DNA from: Bacillus mycoides
GTDB taxonomy: Bacteria > Bacillota > Bacilli > Bacillales > Bacillaceae_G
Direction: 5' to 3'
NCBI RefSeq assembly: GCF_001757995.1
Contig: NZ_LXLV01000037.1
Span: 1-55,189, forward strand
DNA: 55,189 nt
This document shows, piece by piece, positions 17,042 to 25,043 of this stretch (positions are counted from its first letter, which is position 1; the number at the start of each line of letters is the position of its first letter). The notes under the pieces were generated by a model that worked only from the letters and a program-made list of their open reading frames with translations, was not told the origin of the DNA and did not search any database. The translations under genes and the position numbers were made by a program.

Positions 17042-17071
17042 AAGTGCCATTCCTAATGTGGACTGGCACTT
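17042..17071 (-). terminator. Terminator-like hairpin after the NmrA-family gene
   Basis: AAGTGCCA and TGGCACTT flank a 14-base loop. The T-rich side (CTTTATT) is on the minus strand, so it probably ends the minus-strand gene, though it may also stop the MFS transcript. Confidence 0.5.
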
Positions 17072-17122
17072 TGTAAGATACAAAATTTATTATTTGGATC
17101 TCGGCTGTAGAATTTGATTTAT

Positions 17123-17992
17123 CTATTTTGTATTTACTAATAAATGTGTTAATGCTTGCTTTAATGGTGTAGCCTGACGTTCTAATAAGAAATTTAAATG
17201 GGTATGTGTTGATTCTAATCCTCCTTCACGAATCCCTTTTTGAGTCATTACTAACATTGGAAGATAGGCTTCAGGTACTCCAGCACCTTTTAACATTTCT
17301 TCATAAGAAGAGTCATCTACTTCTAATAAAGGAATTTCTTTACCTAATACTTCACTTAATGTATCAACAAATTGCTGTTGTTTTAAATTTTCACCAGAAA
17401 GTTCATAAATCTTATTTTTGTGACCATCAGCTACCAAAACATTCGCTGCTGCTTCAGCTAAATCCGGACGATATACCCAACCGATTTTCCCTTCTCCTGC
17501 AGAAGTCACCCAAGGGGCACCAGCCATACAGCTTTGAATTGTACCAAGTTCATTTTCTACATACCAGTTGTTACGCAGAATCACATAAGGAATACCTGAT
17601 TCAATAATTGCTACTTCACGTGCTCTATGCATGCCTGCTAGGAAGAAGTCATTTCCTTCTGCTCTTGTAACACTTGGATAAATAATTTGTTTTACACTTG
17701 TTGCTTTGGCAGCTTCTACTGCATTTGTATGCTGACGTATAACTGTATCAAAGTCACCAAATGTTGACATGATGAATAAACGATCAACATCTTTGAATGC
17801 TGAAAACAAGGTTTCTTGATTTTCAAAATCCGTTACACGTACTTCTAAGCCTTGTTTCTTATAGCTAAGTGCTTTTTCAGACTTGTCATCACGTACACCA
17901 ACAATTATTTCTTCAATTGATAATCTGGTAAGTAAATACTCAACAATTTTAGAACCTAAATTTCCGTTTGCACCTGTTACTAAAACTTTCAT
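17123..17992 (-). CDS. NmrA-like SDR family NAD(P)-binding protein (quinone oxidoreductase-like)
   Basis: A 289-residue atypical short-chain dehydrogenase. The N-terminal VTGANGNLGSKIVEYL is the NAD(P)-binding glycine motif. The classical Tyr-x-x-x-Lys catalytic pair is not clear, as in NmrA/QorB-type proteins. GGAGGAGA is before the ATG. It is divergent from an HxlR-family regulator gene, a common pairing for quinone- or aldehyde-responsive reductases. It is probably a cytosolic NAD(P)H-dependent reductase of quinones or a redox sensor. Confident on fold, moderate on reaction. Confidence 0.8.
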   Translation of the reverse strand: MKVLVTGANGNLGSKIVEYLLTRLSIEEIIVGVRDDKSEKALSYKKQGLEVRVTDFENQETLFSAFKDVDRLFIMSTFGDFDTVIRQHTNAVEAAKATSVKQIIYPSVTRAEGNDFFLAGMHRAREVAIIESGIPYVILRNNWYVENELGTIQSCMAGAPWVTSAGEGKIGWVYRPDLAEAAANVLVADGHKNKIYELSGENLKQQQFVDTLSEVLGKEIPLLEVDDSSYEEMLKGAGVPEAYLPMLVMTQKGIREGGLESTHTHLNFLLERQATPLKQALTHLLVNTK

Positions 17993-18052
17993 ACAATCTC
18001 CTCCGTTACATACAGCGTTATTTTTGATTTTTGTCTACATTAGATATACTAT

Positions 18053-18062
18053 TTCTTAAGAA
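18053..18062. promoter_or_regulatory. Palindrome in the divergent NmrA/HxlR promoter region
   Basis: TTCTTAAGAA is a 10-bp perfect palindrome midway between the two divergent start codons, a plausible HxlR binding site, although I cannot match it to a known HxlR box. Confidence 0.3.
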
Positions 18063-18135
18063 GGATTTATGTAAGTAGGCACAATTTAATAACATAGTCA
18101 TAAAAATAGTACTTAGAGAAAAAGGAGATTTTATT

Positions 18136-18519
18136 ATGGCACGTTTTAGTTATCAAGATGAATCGATTTCTGAAGAAACACAGCAAGAAATTTGTCCATT
18201 AACAGTTACCCAAAATGCAATTGCAGGAAGATGGAAAATCGTGATTTTGTGGCATTTAAGCAAAAATGAAATTATTAGGTTTAATGAATTATTGAGGATG
18301 TTACCCGGTATTTCAAAAGGAATCTTAACTAGACAATTAAGAGAGCTTGAAGAGGACGAGCTAGTACACAGAGAAGTTTATAAAGTTGTTCCACCAAAGG
18401 TAGAATATTCTTTAACAGAGCAGGGGAAAAAATTTATACCTGTATTAGAAGCAATGCAAGTCTGGGGTAAAGATTTACTAAATAAAAAAATAGAGATGTA
18501 TGAAAAGCATAAGGACTAA
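18136..18519 (+). CDS. HxlR family transcriptional regulator
   Basis: A 127-residue winged-helix protein with the family signature: CPLTVTQNAIAGRWK (conserved Cys followed by GRWK), LSKNEIIRFNELLRMLPGISK and LTRQLRELEEDELV. In B. subtilis YodB and HypR, an N-terminal cysteine at this position senses quinones, diamide or hypochlorite; the Cys is conserved here (about residue 21). It is divergent from the NmrA-like reductase, which it probably controls. AAAGGAG lies before the ATG. Confident on family; inducer inferred. Confidence 0.9.
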   Translation: MARFSYQDESISEETQQEICPLTVTQNAIAGRWKIVILWHLSKNEIIRFNELLRMLPGISKGILTRQLRELEEDELVHREVYKVVPPKVEYSLTEQGKKFIPVLEAMQVWGKDLLNKKIEMYEKHKD

Positions 18520-18526
18520 TAAATTA

Positions 18527-18561
18527 TTAATACCTTCCTATTACCAATAGGAAGGTATTAA
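18527..18561 (+). terminator. Perfect 16-bp stem after the HxlR gene
   Basis: TTAATACCTTCCTATT and AATAGGAAGGTATTAA are exact complements around a 3-base loop. The T-run is poor on both sides, so it may be a terminator for both converging genes or a stability hairpin. Confidence 0.65.
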
Positions 18562-18610
18562 GTTCAAATTAAATACTGAACAATTCATAAATGTAAGTTG
18601 TACTGGAAAA

Positions 18611-19309
18611 CTATCGTAATTCAGCTGTTTTTCTAATAACAATCTTATCAATATCATCTTCTTCATCACCAATAAATAACCCGCGCTCTTTTAAATATGT
18701 TTCGAAGTATAAATCTGCTTCTGCACGTTCATCATATGGTTTTACAGATAGAACGAAACCTAATTTATTTTGCTCCTCTAAATGAGAAGTGGAGATGTAT
18801 GCCGGTACATTGTGGCGTAAAAAGAGTTCTTTAACCGGAATAATCATATCTTTCATTAATTTTGTTAACATACCCATTTCAAACTCAAAATTAAAGCGAT
18901 CTATACTAGATAAATCAGCGAATACTACACCAATAAAACCTGTATTAAATACTTCTTGATATTCAACGTCTTCGTCACCGTAAAAATTCTTTTCGATTAA
19001 ATAATTTATAAAGTAAGCAACGCCATCACTTTGTTCAAAAGGTTTTGTTGAAAGAACAAAACCGATTTTCTTTTGTTTATGTAAATACACACATGACATG
19101 TATGCGGAGATATTATGTTCTTTAAATAATGCACTCGTTGCTCCAGATAGACCATCTAGTACGTGATGAACAATTTGAAGTTTTTTACGAGCGAAATAAT
19201 AGGATTTCTTTTGTAACTCCAATGTATCAATAAAGACAGAGCCAATAAAGCCTGTATTTGAAATAATAGGTGTTTGCTTTTTTCTTCCTCTGCGCTTTGC
19301 TTGAGTCAT
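18611..19309 (-). CDS. Uncharacterised protein with two copies of an unknown domain, LexA-box promoter
   Basis: About 232 residues, soluble, with an N-terminal basic stretch (KRRGRKK). I do not recognise the family. The protein is a tandem duplication. NTGFIGSVFID in the first half matches NTGFIGVVFAD in the second, and both halves share the same order of blocks: a LFKEHNISAYMS / LFLRHNVPAYIS block, then KKIGFVLSTKPF / NKLGFVLSVKPY, then an acidic tail. The start is the ATG at 19309, because GAAGGGATG (which contains the upstream ATG at 19321) is its ribosome site. A sigma-A promoter and a near-consensus Bacillus LexA box lie upstream, so it is probably induced by DNA damage. Confidence 0.8.
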   Translation of the reverse strand: MTQAKRRGRKKQTPIISNTGFIGSVFIDTLELQKKSYYFARKKLQIVHHVLDGLSGATSALFKEHNISAYMSCVYLHKQKKIGFVLSTKPFEQSDGVAYFINYLIEKNFYGDEDVEYQEVFNTGFIGVVFADLSSIDRFNFEFEMGMLTKLMKDMIIPVKELFLRHNVPAYISTSHLEEQNKLGFVLSVKPYDERAEADLYFETYLKERGLFIGDEEDDIDKIVIRKTAELR

Positions 19310-19346
19310 TGTTAAAATCATCCCTTCATGTACAAATAAATTAAAA

Positions 19347-19360
19347 AGAACGTTTGTTCG
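19347..19360 (-). promoter_or_regulatory. LexA (SOS) box
   Basis: On the minus strand the site reads CGAACAAACGTTCT, matching the B. subtilis LexA/DinR consensus CGAACRNRYGTTYC except at the last base. It starts about 10 bases after the -10 of the promoter for the duplicated-domain gene, so bound LexA would cover the transcription start. Confidence 0.8.
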
Positions 19361-19369
19361 TATATTTAT

Positions 19370-19398
19370 ATTTTACTATTAAAACGCTCTAAAGTAAA
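19370..19398 (-). promoter_or_regulatory. Sigma-A promoter of the LexA-box gene
   Basis: On the minus strand TTTACT and TAAAAT are separated by 17 bases. The LexA box follows directly. Confidence 0.7.
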
Positions 19399-19420
19399 GG
19401 GTTTTTGACGAAAAAACAAT

Positions 19421-19448
19421 AAAAAAGACACCTCTAAAAGGTGTCTTA
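19421..19448 (-). terminator. Terminator of the 34-residue minus-strand gene
   Basis: AAGACACCT and AGGTGTCTT form a 9-bp stem with a 5-base loop; on the minus strand six T follow. Confidence 0.8.
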
Positions 19449-19486
19449 AACGCTGTAGGGAATAGGGTTCATCCCGATTATTTATA

Positions 19487-19591
19487 TTATGATACAGAAA
19501 CAATCTCTTCTGTATCTTCTACATCTAAATGACAGTCCATAGTACGAACATCTTGATCTTCATGACTTCCGAAATAAATAGTAATTTTCAT
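19487..19591 (-). CDS. Small acidic protein of 34 residues
   Basis: An ATG with AAAGGAGCG nine bases upstream opens a 34-codon frame starting MKITIYFGSHEDQDVRT and ending EEIVSVS. It is acidic, has one Cys and one internal His-Asp pair, and has no membrane span. A terminator lies about 40 bases after its stop on the same strand, supporting a real transcription unit. I do not recognise it. Its position just upstream of the LexA-box gene may be coincidental, because a terminator separates them. Confidence 0.6.
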   Translation of the reverse strand: MKITIYFGSHEDQDVRTMDCHLDVEDTEEIVSVS

Positions 19592-19828
19592 ATGTATCGC
19601 TCCTTTATTCTAGGAATACCTAAAATAATTACTAGTAATGTTAATATTTATTATATACCACTTTTTTCATTCCGACAATGTTATATCATTTTTAATTCTT
19701 ATTATGCTACATCGTGTGATATAAAGGGGTTAAAAAGGGGAATATCATTGATTAAGTGATATTTCTTATATGTTATATTTAATATATGAGTTATTAAATT
19801 ATTACTTTCTATGAAAGGAGCACGATTG

Positions 19829-20629
19829 ATGAATTATCAAAAGTTACTTATAGATAATTTTACATATAAAACTACATATGTTGCTCGTCATGTACAAGGA
19901 ATGAGTGTAAAGAAAACGAAGGATTATATTGCTGTTAACTGTGGTATACCTACAGATACATTTAATATTATTACTTTATTAAACAACAACTTAACTGAAG
20001 GAAACGAGGAATTATGTACGGAGATAGAACACTTTAATCAAAAAGGGTTCCCCATGAGTGTTTGGTGTTGGGATGCAAAGCGAGAGAATACACTTAAGAA
20101 CGAGTTACTAAAACTTAGATTAATAGAAGCAGAAAATAATATTGCAATGGTTGTAGACTTAAAAAAAATTCATCCAACAATAGACATTCCAGTAGGTTTT
20201 ACAATACAAAAAGCAACATCACCAAAACAAATACAACAATTTGGCGAAACATTAGCGGCTTTATTCGGTACATCAGCAGAAGGTACTCACGTTCAAGCAT
20301 ACTATAATCAAATTTCTTCTTTAGATTTATGGAATAGCGATAACATGAAACTATACTTAGGTCTTTATAAAGGTGAGGTCGTATCTGTTGGCTCTTTAGT
20401 ATGTACGAAAGATAGTGTCGGTATTTATGATATAGCGACTAAAGAAGCAATGAGAGGGCAAGGATTCGGCTCTACTATGTTTAATTTCTTGCTGCAAGAA
20501 GCTAAACAACTAAAAAATACGTATTGCGTATTACAAGCTTCACCTGATGGAATAAATATTTATAAAAAATCCGGCTTTCAAGCTGTAGGACAAATGACTG
20601 TTTTTGAAAATCGGCATTTATTTGAGTAA
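19829..20629 (+). CDS. GNAT family N-acetyltransferase (two-domain)
   Basis: A 266-residue protein. The C-terminal half is a GNAT domain, with IYDIATKEAMRGQGFGSTMF giving the acetyl-CoA motif (RGQGFG) and YKKSGFQAVG the C-terminal helix motif. The N-terminal 120 residues are a degenerate partner domain (with WCWDAKR). The start is the ATG at 19829; AAAGGAGC lies inside the open frame that begins at 19811. The acceptor is unknown. Confidence 0.85.
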   Translation: MNYQKLLIDNFTYKTTYVARHVQGMSVKKTKDYIAVNCGIPTDTFNIITLLNNNLTEGNEELCTEIEHFNQKGFPMSVWCWDAKRENTLKNELLKLRLIEAENNIAMVVDLKKIHPTIDIPVGFTIQKATSPKQIQQFGETLAALFGTSAEGTHVQAYYNQISSLDLWNSDNMKLYLGLYKGEVVSVGSLVCTKDSVGIYDIATKEAMRGQGFGSTMFNFLLQEAKQLKNTYCVLQASPDGINIYKKSGFQAVGQMTVFENRHLFE

Positions 20630-20675
20630 ATCATCCAAGGCAAATTGTTTTAAATATAGGAGTTAACATACCGTT

Positions 20676-21551
20676 ATGCAAAAAATATCACTAATTACAA
20701 TCATTTGTTTTTTCATAGTAATAAGCATTTTTGTTTTTCAACAAGGAAATGAACATAATTATATAAAAGCTACTAATCAATCAAATCATATAAAAAATAT
20801 TGCGCATAGAGGTGCTTCTGCATATGCACCAGAACATACAATAGCAGCTTATAAATTAGGGCGACAATTAAAGGGTGATTACATAGAAATAGATCTTCAA
20901 ATGACAAAAGACGGACATTTAGTAGCTATGCATGATGAAACATTAAACCGTACAACTAACGGTATGGGATTAGTTAAAGAACATACATTAGAAGAAATAA
21001 AGAAACTAAATGCAGGATCTTTTTTCAATAAAAAGCATCCAAATTTAGCAAAGAAAGAATTTGAAGATGCTAAAGTTCCAACACTAGAAGAAATTATTGA
21101 AACGTTTGGACATAATGCTAACTATTATATCGAAACAAAATCACCAGATGAATATCCTGGAATGGAAGAAAAACTATTAGAAATTATAAATCGCTACCAA
21201 ATAAATGATAAAGCTATTATTCAATCATTTAGTGAAGAAAGTCTGCGAAAGATTCATAATTTAAATGCCAATATACCGCTAGTACAATTATTATCATATA
21301 AAAAAGCAGTTCAATTAACAGAATCAGAAATAGAAAAGTATAAAACATACTGCATAGGTCTTGGTATGAATTACAAATATATTGATGCAGCCTACGTAAA
21401 AAAAATAAAGAATTATGGATTAGAAGTTCATCCATTTACAGTAGATAATGAAAAAGATATGAAAAAGTTACTTTCTTGGGGCGTCGACGGGATGTTTACT
21501 AATTATCCAGATCGTTTACATTCAATATTGGATTTAAAAAATCATAAGTAA
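20676..21551 (+). CDS. Glycerophosphodiester phosphodiesterase, membrane-anchored or secreted
   Basis: A 291-residue GDPD-family enzyme that hydrolyses glycerophosphodiesters to glycerol-3-phosphate and an alcohol. An N-terminal hydrophobic segment (about 5-22) is a signal or anchor. NIAHRGASAYAPEHT holds the catalytic HRG and the metal-binding glutamate, EIDLQMTKDGHLVAMHDE gives the E-D and HD motifs, and YIETKSP supplies another metal ligand. The TIM-barrel end is intact (GVDGMFTNYPDR). It may degrade lipid head groups or teichoic-acid-type polymers outside the cell. TAGGAGTT lies before the ATG. Confidence 0.92.
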   Translation: MQKISLITIICFFIVISIFVFQQGNEHNYIKATNQSNHIKNIAHRGASAYAPEHTIAAYKLGRQLKGDYIEIDLQMTKDGHLVAMHDETLNRTTNGMGLVKEHTLEEIKKLNAGSFFNKKHPNLAKKEFEDAKVPTLEEIIETFGHNANYYIETKSPDEYPGMEEKLLEIINRYQINDKAIIQSFSEESLRKIHNLNANIPLVQLLSYKKAVQLTESEIEKYKTYCIGLGMNYKYIDAAYVKKIKNYGLEVHPFTVDNEKDMKKLLSWGVDGMFTNYPDRLHSILDLKNHK

Positions 21552-21652
21552 AAAGAATCCCCCGCTAGGAAATGATTTACAGCTGTTTTCCTGATGGTAA
21601 CATAATTGAATACATTGAGTCGAAGTTTAAATAACTATGCAAAAGAGAAAAT

Positions 21653-21687
21653 AAAAAGAATCCAATAAAAATATTGGATTCTTTTTA
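21653..21687. terminator. Bidirectional terminator between GDPD and the DUF4870-like gene
   Basis: AAAAAGAATCCAATA pairs perfectly with TATTGGATTCTTTTT over a 4-base loop; it serves the converging genes. Confidence 0.95.
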
Positions 21688-22098
21688 TTTAGTTCTATAC
21701 ACCCATCGTGAAACAATAGGATAATGAAATTCTTTATTTTGTAATTCATATAAAATCCCTTTAAGTGGTCCTAAAATTACAGCAGCTAAAAGTATTATAT
21801 ATAGTGGAATTGTTCCAAAAATAACAAATAAGGAATTTCTACTCAAGTCAATGTGTAATAAGGAAATCATGATCGTACGGATTACTATGAAGTTCCAAAG
21901 AAATACAGCGAGCCATACTCCAAATTGAAAAAGGGCTGATTCTAAATTCATCTCTTTTATACTTTGTGATTTAAAAACGAAATAAAGTATGAGCGGTACA
22001 AAGAAAAGTGTATTACCAAAGAGGAAAAAGGCCAAGAAAGATAAGAAAGTAAGTCCATGTATCACTAGTTTAATGTTTTTATCTTGTGATAGTATCAT
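21685..22098 (-). CDS. DUF4870-like small membrane protein
   Basis: A 137-residue protein with three or four hydrophobic segments. NLESALFQFGVWLAVF resembles the helix motif of the DUF4870/Tic20-like family, and the N-terminal half (LTFLSFLAFFLFG...PLILYFVFK) fits its first hairpin. Function unknown. AGGAGGAT is before the ATG. The stop lies inside the arm of the shared terminator. Confidence 0.55.
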   Translation of the reverse strand: MILSQDKNIKLVIHGLTFLSFLAFFLFGNTLFFVPLILYFVFKSQSIKEMNLESALFQFGVWLAVFLWNFIVIRTIMISLLHIDLSRNSLFVIFGTIPLYIILLAAVILGPLKGILYELQNKEFHYPIVSRWVYRTK

Positions 22099-22237
22099 TA
22101 AAATCCTCCTATATTTAATTTATATGGAATAATATAACCCATTATATCATCGGAAACATGGAATCAAAATAATAATACTACTTGCAGTATTAAGCATAAT
22201 TTTTCATAAGCTTACTTAGAAAGTAATCAAAATGTAA

Positions 22238-22705
22238 TTAATTCTTCCTTTGTTTTTTATATTTTTTTGATACACTGGCTACGAGAGGAATGCCAATTAA
22301 GGTAGGTAAAAACCAAAACCATATAGGCGGCAGTGAATTAATAATTGGAATATGAATGCCGACGTTTACTAAAAGCGCGGTTACGGCACCGATATAGGAG
22401 CCTAACATACCTCTAATATGGTGGTGGAGCCAATTTTTCCAACGCTTTTTTCCTGCAAGATAGCCATAAATCGCAAATAAATAAGAGAAAATTGCTACAT
22501 AAAATAAATATGCGATTTTATCCCAATTTATAATGGACAATATAATTGCAGTAAGAGTTATTACAACATAAGATGCATGATATATTTCGCCCCATTCTGT
22601 ATGCTTTCCTTTCTTTTTTTGAGCAAGCATCGCTACAATTCCCGTAATTAAACATATGGTTCCAAATAATATGTGAATGGTCAAAAGAATATTGAAAACA
22701 CTCAT
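22238..22705 (-). CDS. DUF2306-like membrane protein
   Basis: A 155-residue protein with five or six hydrophobic segments. HILFGTICLITGIVAML and KGKHTEWGEIYHASY fit the start of DUF2306-type proteins. The histidines HHHIRGMLGSYIGA in the middle could bind a metal or haem, as suggested for related families. Monocistronic, with AAGGAGG before the ATG. Function unknown. Confidence 0.55.
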   Translation of the reverse strand: MSVFNILLTIHILFGTICLITGIVAMLAQKKKGKHTEWGEIYHASYVVITLTAIILSIINWDKIAYLFYVAIFSYLFAIYGYLAGKKRWKNWLHHHIRGMLGSYIGAVTALLVNVGIHIPIINSLPPIWFWFLPTLIGIPLVASVSKKYKKQRKN

Positions 22706-22879
22706 GATAATTCCTCCTTTTTATTTTTATAGTATTGCAGTATAGGAGAAAAGTTGAAAAATATAGTTAGTTCGGCTTAATATATTGAAATAAGGGTACT
22801 CCTAGAACAAAATGAAATGATTAAATTTTTTCTCGAATTTAGTGAGACGAGTATTACGTTAAATGAAGGAGAGACTTCA

Positions 22880-23410
22880 ATGTTTACATCTATCACATAT
22901 TTACAATCTGGGAATGATAAACAGCAAAAAGTTTACGAAGTTATGAATAAACTAAACATAACCGAGGACTTAGCACTATATAGCCCTGTGCTATGCGGGA
23001 CAATCCCTATTAGAATCGATATACTTCATTCTGACTTAGATATTGTAATGGAAGTACATAATTTTGATGCTTTTGAACAGGAAATAAGATCTTTATATGG
23101 TTCTTATGAAGGATTTGAAATAAAAAAGAAAAATAATAAAAATACCGAAACGATAAAGGTGAAATTTCAATTTGAAGGTTTTGATTTTGTATTATTTGGT
23201 CAACCTAAGCCAGTTCGTAGTCAAAATGCATATAAACATATGATTGTAGAGCACATGCTATTAATGCAGCACCCCCATATAAGAGAAAAAATCATTCGAT
23301 TAAAAGAACAAGGGTTAAAAACAGAACCTGCTTTTGCTCAAGTATTAAAGATTGATGGAGATCCTTATGAAAAACTAATTTTATTAGGGCAGAAAATGAG
23401 ATTGTGGTAA
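22880..23410 (+). CDS. DUF4269 family protein
   Basis: A 176-residue protein. LCGTIPIRIDILHSDLDIVM has the shape of a nucleotidyltransferase metal site (D-x-D-x-D-like acidic residues after a GTI segment), and FDFVLFGQPKPVRSQNAYKH is the strongest family block. It may be a minimal nucleotidyltransferase, which is inference only. The start is the ATG at 22880 with GAAGGAGAG before it; the open frame from 22817 has no ribosome site. Confidence 0.75.
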   Translation: MFTSITYLQSGNDKQQKVYEVMNKLNITEDLALYSPVLCGTIPIRIDILHSDLDIVMEVHNFDAFEQEIRSLYGSYEGFEIKKKNNKNTETIKVKFQFEGFDFVLFGQPKPVRSQNAYKHMIVEHMLLMQHPHIREKIIRLKEQGLKTEPAFAQVLKIDGDPYEKLILLGQKMRLW

Positions 23411-23421
23411 ATAAGCTACAT

Positions 23422-23455
23422 AAAAAATCCTCTTATAAATAAAAGAGGATTTTTT
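23422..23455. terminator. Bidirectional terminator
   Basis: AAAAAATCCTCTT pairs with AAGAGGATTTTTT around an 8-base loop. It lies between the converging DUF4269 and MocR genes. Confidence 0.95.
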
Positions 23456-23456
23456 G

Positions 23457-24890
23457 TTATGTCATTAATTTACGGATTAATTCACTCAACAATTTAATGC
23501 CGTAAGTTATTTGTTCTGAAGAAGCATATCCATATGATAAACGTATACACTGATCTGATTCTTCTTCATAAATCCGTCCTGGGTTTAAAAGGACTCCTTT
23601 TGACAGTGCCTCTGAAAATAGTTTCTTCATCGGAATGCTAGGTACAACCTTTAGCCATATAAAAAATCCACCACTAGGTATATCCCATGTAGCAATGTCT
23701 GTACAATACTTATGTAAAGCTTGTACCATCATTTTTCTTCGTTCTTTTAAGTTAATTCTTACGTTCGCTACATGCTCTTCATAAAAACCTTTATTTATCC
23801 ATTCAGCAGCAACTCTTTGTGATAAAGAACTCGATCCATAGTCTGTTTGCATTTTTATATCTGACAATCTATCAATAACGGGTTCCGGTCCGATAATCCA
23901 ACCAATTCTAAGTCCTGGGCTAAGCGTTTTAGAGAGACTACCAATATATAATACATGTCCATGTTTATCCATTGATTTTAACGGAGGTGGAGGCAGTTCA
24001 TCAATCCATAGCTCACGATAAATATCATCTTCAATGATAGGCAATTGTTCCTTTTCGCAAATTTTTAGTATTTCTTTTCGTCGCTCGTTGGACATTAATA
24101 CACCCGTTGGATTTTGAAAACAAGGAATCGAATATAAAATATTTTTCTTTTGACTATAATTAATGCGTCTTAATAAGTCATTAGGGACAATGCCATGATC
24201 ATCCATCTGTATTCCAGAAAGGTGAATATTAGACGACTGAAATACATGAAGTGAATATAAGTAAGAAGGTTGTTCAAGTAAAACAGTTGACTCTCTATGT
24301 AATAGACCGATTGATATTAATTGTAATGCCTGCAATGCACCAGAGACTATTAATACAGAACTTGGAGATGTATTTATTCCGAATGATTTTACATAATTAC
24401 TTATCGCTTCACGTAAAGGGAAATATCCTTTTTGTTCCTCGTATCCGAAATAATCTAGCTCCTCACATACGTTTCCCATAATGAATTGCATGGTTTCTAA
24501 CGGGAAAAGATGAGGTGCAAGTTCTCCTTTACTAAGATGAATGAATTTTTTGTTTGCTTCTGCTTCATTAATTTCTCGAACCATTAATTTACTTGGTTTA
24601 TGAATACCGGCTTTCACATATTCACTCCAATCAGGCGGGGGATTAGTCGCTAATAATGACCATGTATTATTCATTACAATTGTTCCCGCTCCAATTTTCC
24701 CTTGAATTAAACCATCTGCCATAAGTTCTTCTAGTGCAGTTATTACAGTACTACGATTGACATGAAATAATTTCGCTAACTGCCGCTGACTAGGAATCTT
24801 ACCTCCAATTGTCCATTCTCCGTTTTCAATTTTTTCTTTCATATAGTCTATTATTTGTCGATATTTTGGCGGTTTTTTATCGGTCGACAT
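23457..24890 (-). CDS. MocR-type regulator (GntR helix-turn-helix fused to aminotransferase)
   Basis: A 477-residue fusion. Residues about 8-75 form a GntR winged helix (YRQIIDYMKEKIENGEW, then RQLAKLFHVNRSTVITALEE). Residues about 110-475 form a class I aminotransferase fold with the pyridoxal-phosphate lysine in YIGSLSKTLSPGLRIGW and the NPTG motif in PCFQNPTG. Such proteins usually sense a PLP-linked amine and act on a divergent neighbour, here an EamA transporter gene 150 bases away. The start is the ATG at 24890 (AGGGAG upstream); an in-frame ATG at 24908 overlaps that site. Because the EamA gene is broken, its target may be lost. Confidence 0.92.
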   Translation of the reverse strand: MSTDKKPPKYRQIIDYMKEKIENGEWTIGGKIPSQRQLAKLFHVNRSTVITALEELMADGLIQGKIGAGTIVMNNTWSLLATNPPPDWSEYVKAGIHKPSKLMVREINEAEANKKFIHLSKGELAPHLFPLETMQFIMGNVCEELDYFGYEEQKGYFPLREAISNYVKSFGINTSPSSVLIVSGALQALQLISIGLLHRESTVLLEQPSYLYSLHVFQSSNIHLSGIQMDDHGIVPNDLLRRINYSQKKNILYSIPCFQNPTGVLMSNERRKEILKICEKEQLPIIEDDIYRELWIDELPPPPLKSMDKHGHVLYIGSLSKTLSPGLRIGWIIGPEPVIDRLSDIKMQTDYGSSSLSQRVAAEWINKGFYEEHVANVRINLKERRKMMVQALHKYCTDIATWDIPSGGFFIWLKVVPSIPMKKLFSEALSKGVLLNPGRIYEEESDQCIRLSYGYASSEQITYGIKLLSELIRKLMT

Positions 24891-25043
24891 ATTAAAAAAC
24901 TCCCTCATTCATTTTAAAAATGCAAAGTGGTTGGTTTTTTCGAGGAATAACTGGTTGAAGACATTGTATCAACTATTAAATATGATGAAAAGAAATAATT
25001 GGTAATAGGAAAATGGCTGGTTTATTGGAGAGGGAGAGAAAAT

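Noticed and set aside
17206-17607. 133-codon plus-strand frame
   Set aside because: It is antisense to the NmrA-like gene and has leucine-rich shadow composition with no ribosome site.
19529-19759. 76-codon plus-strand frame over the 34-residue gene
   Set aside because: No ribosome site, runs through the promoter region; the minus-strand gene has better signals.
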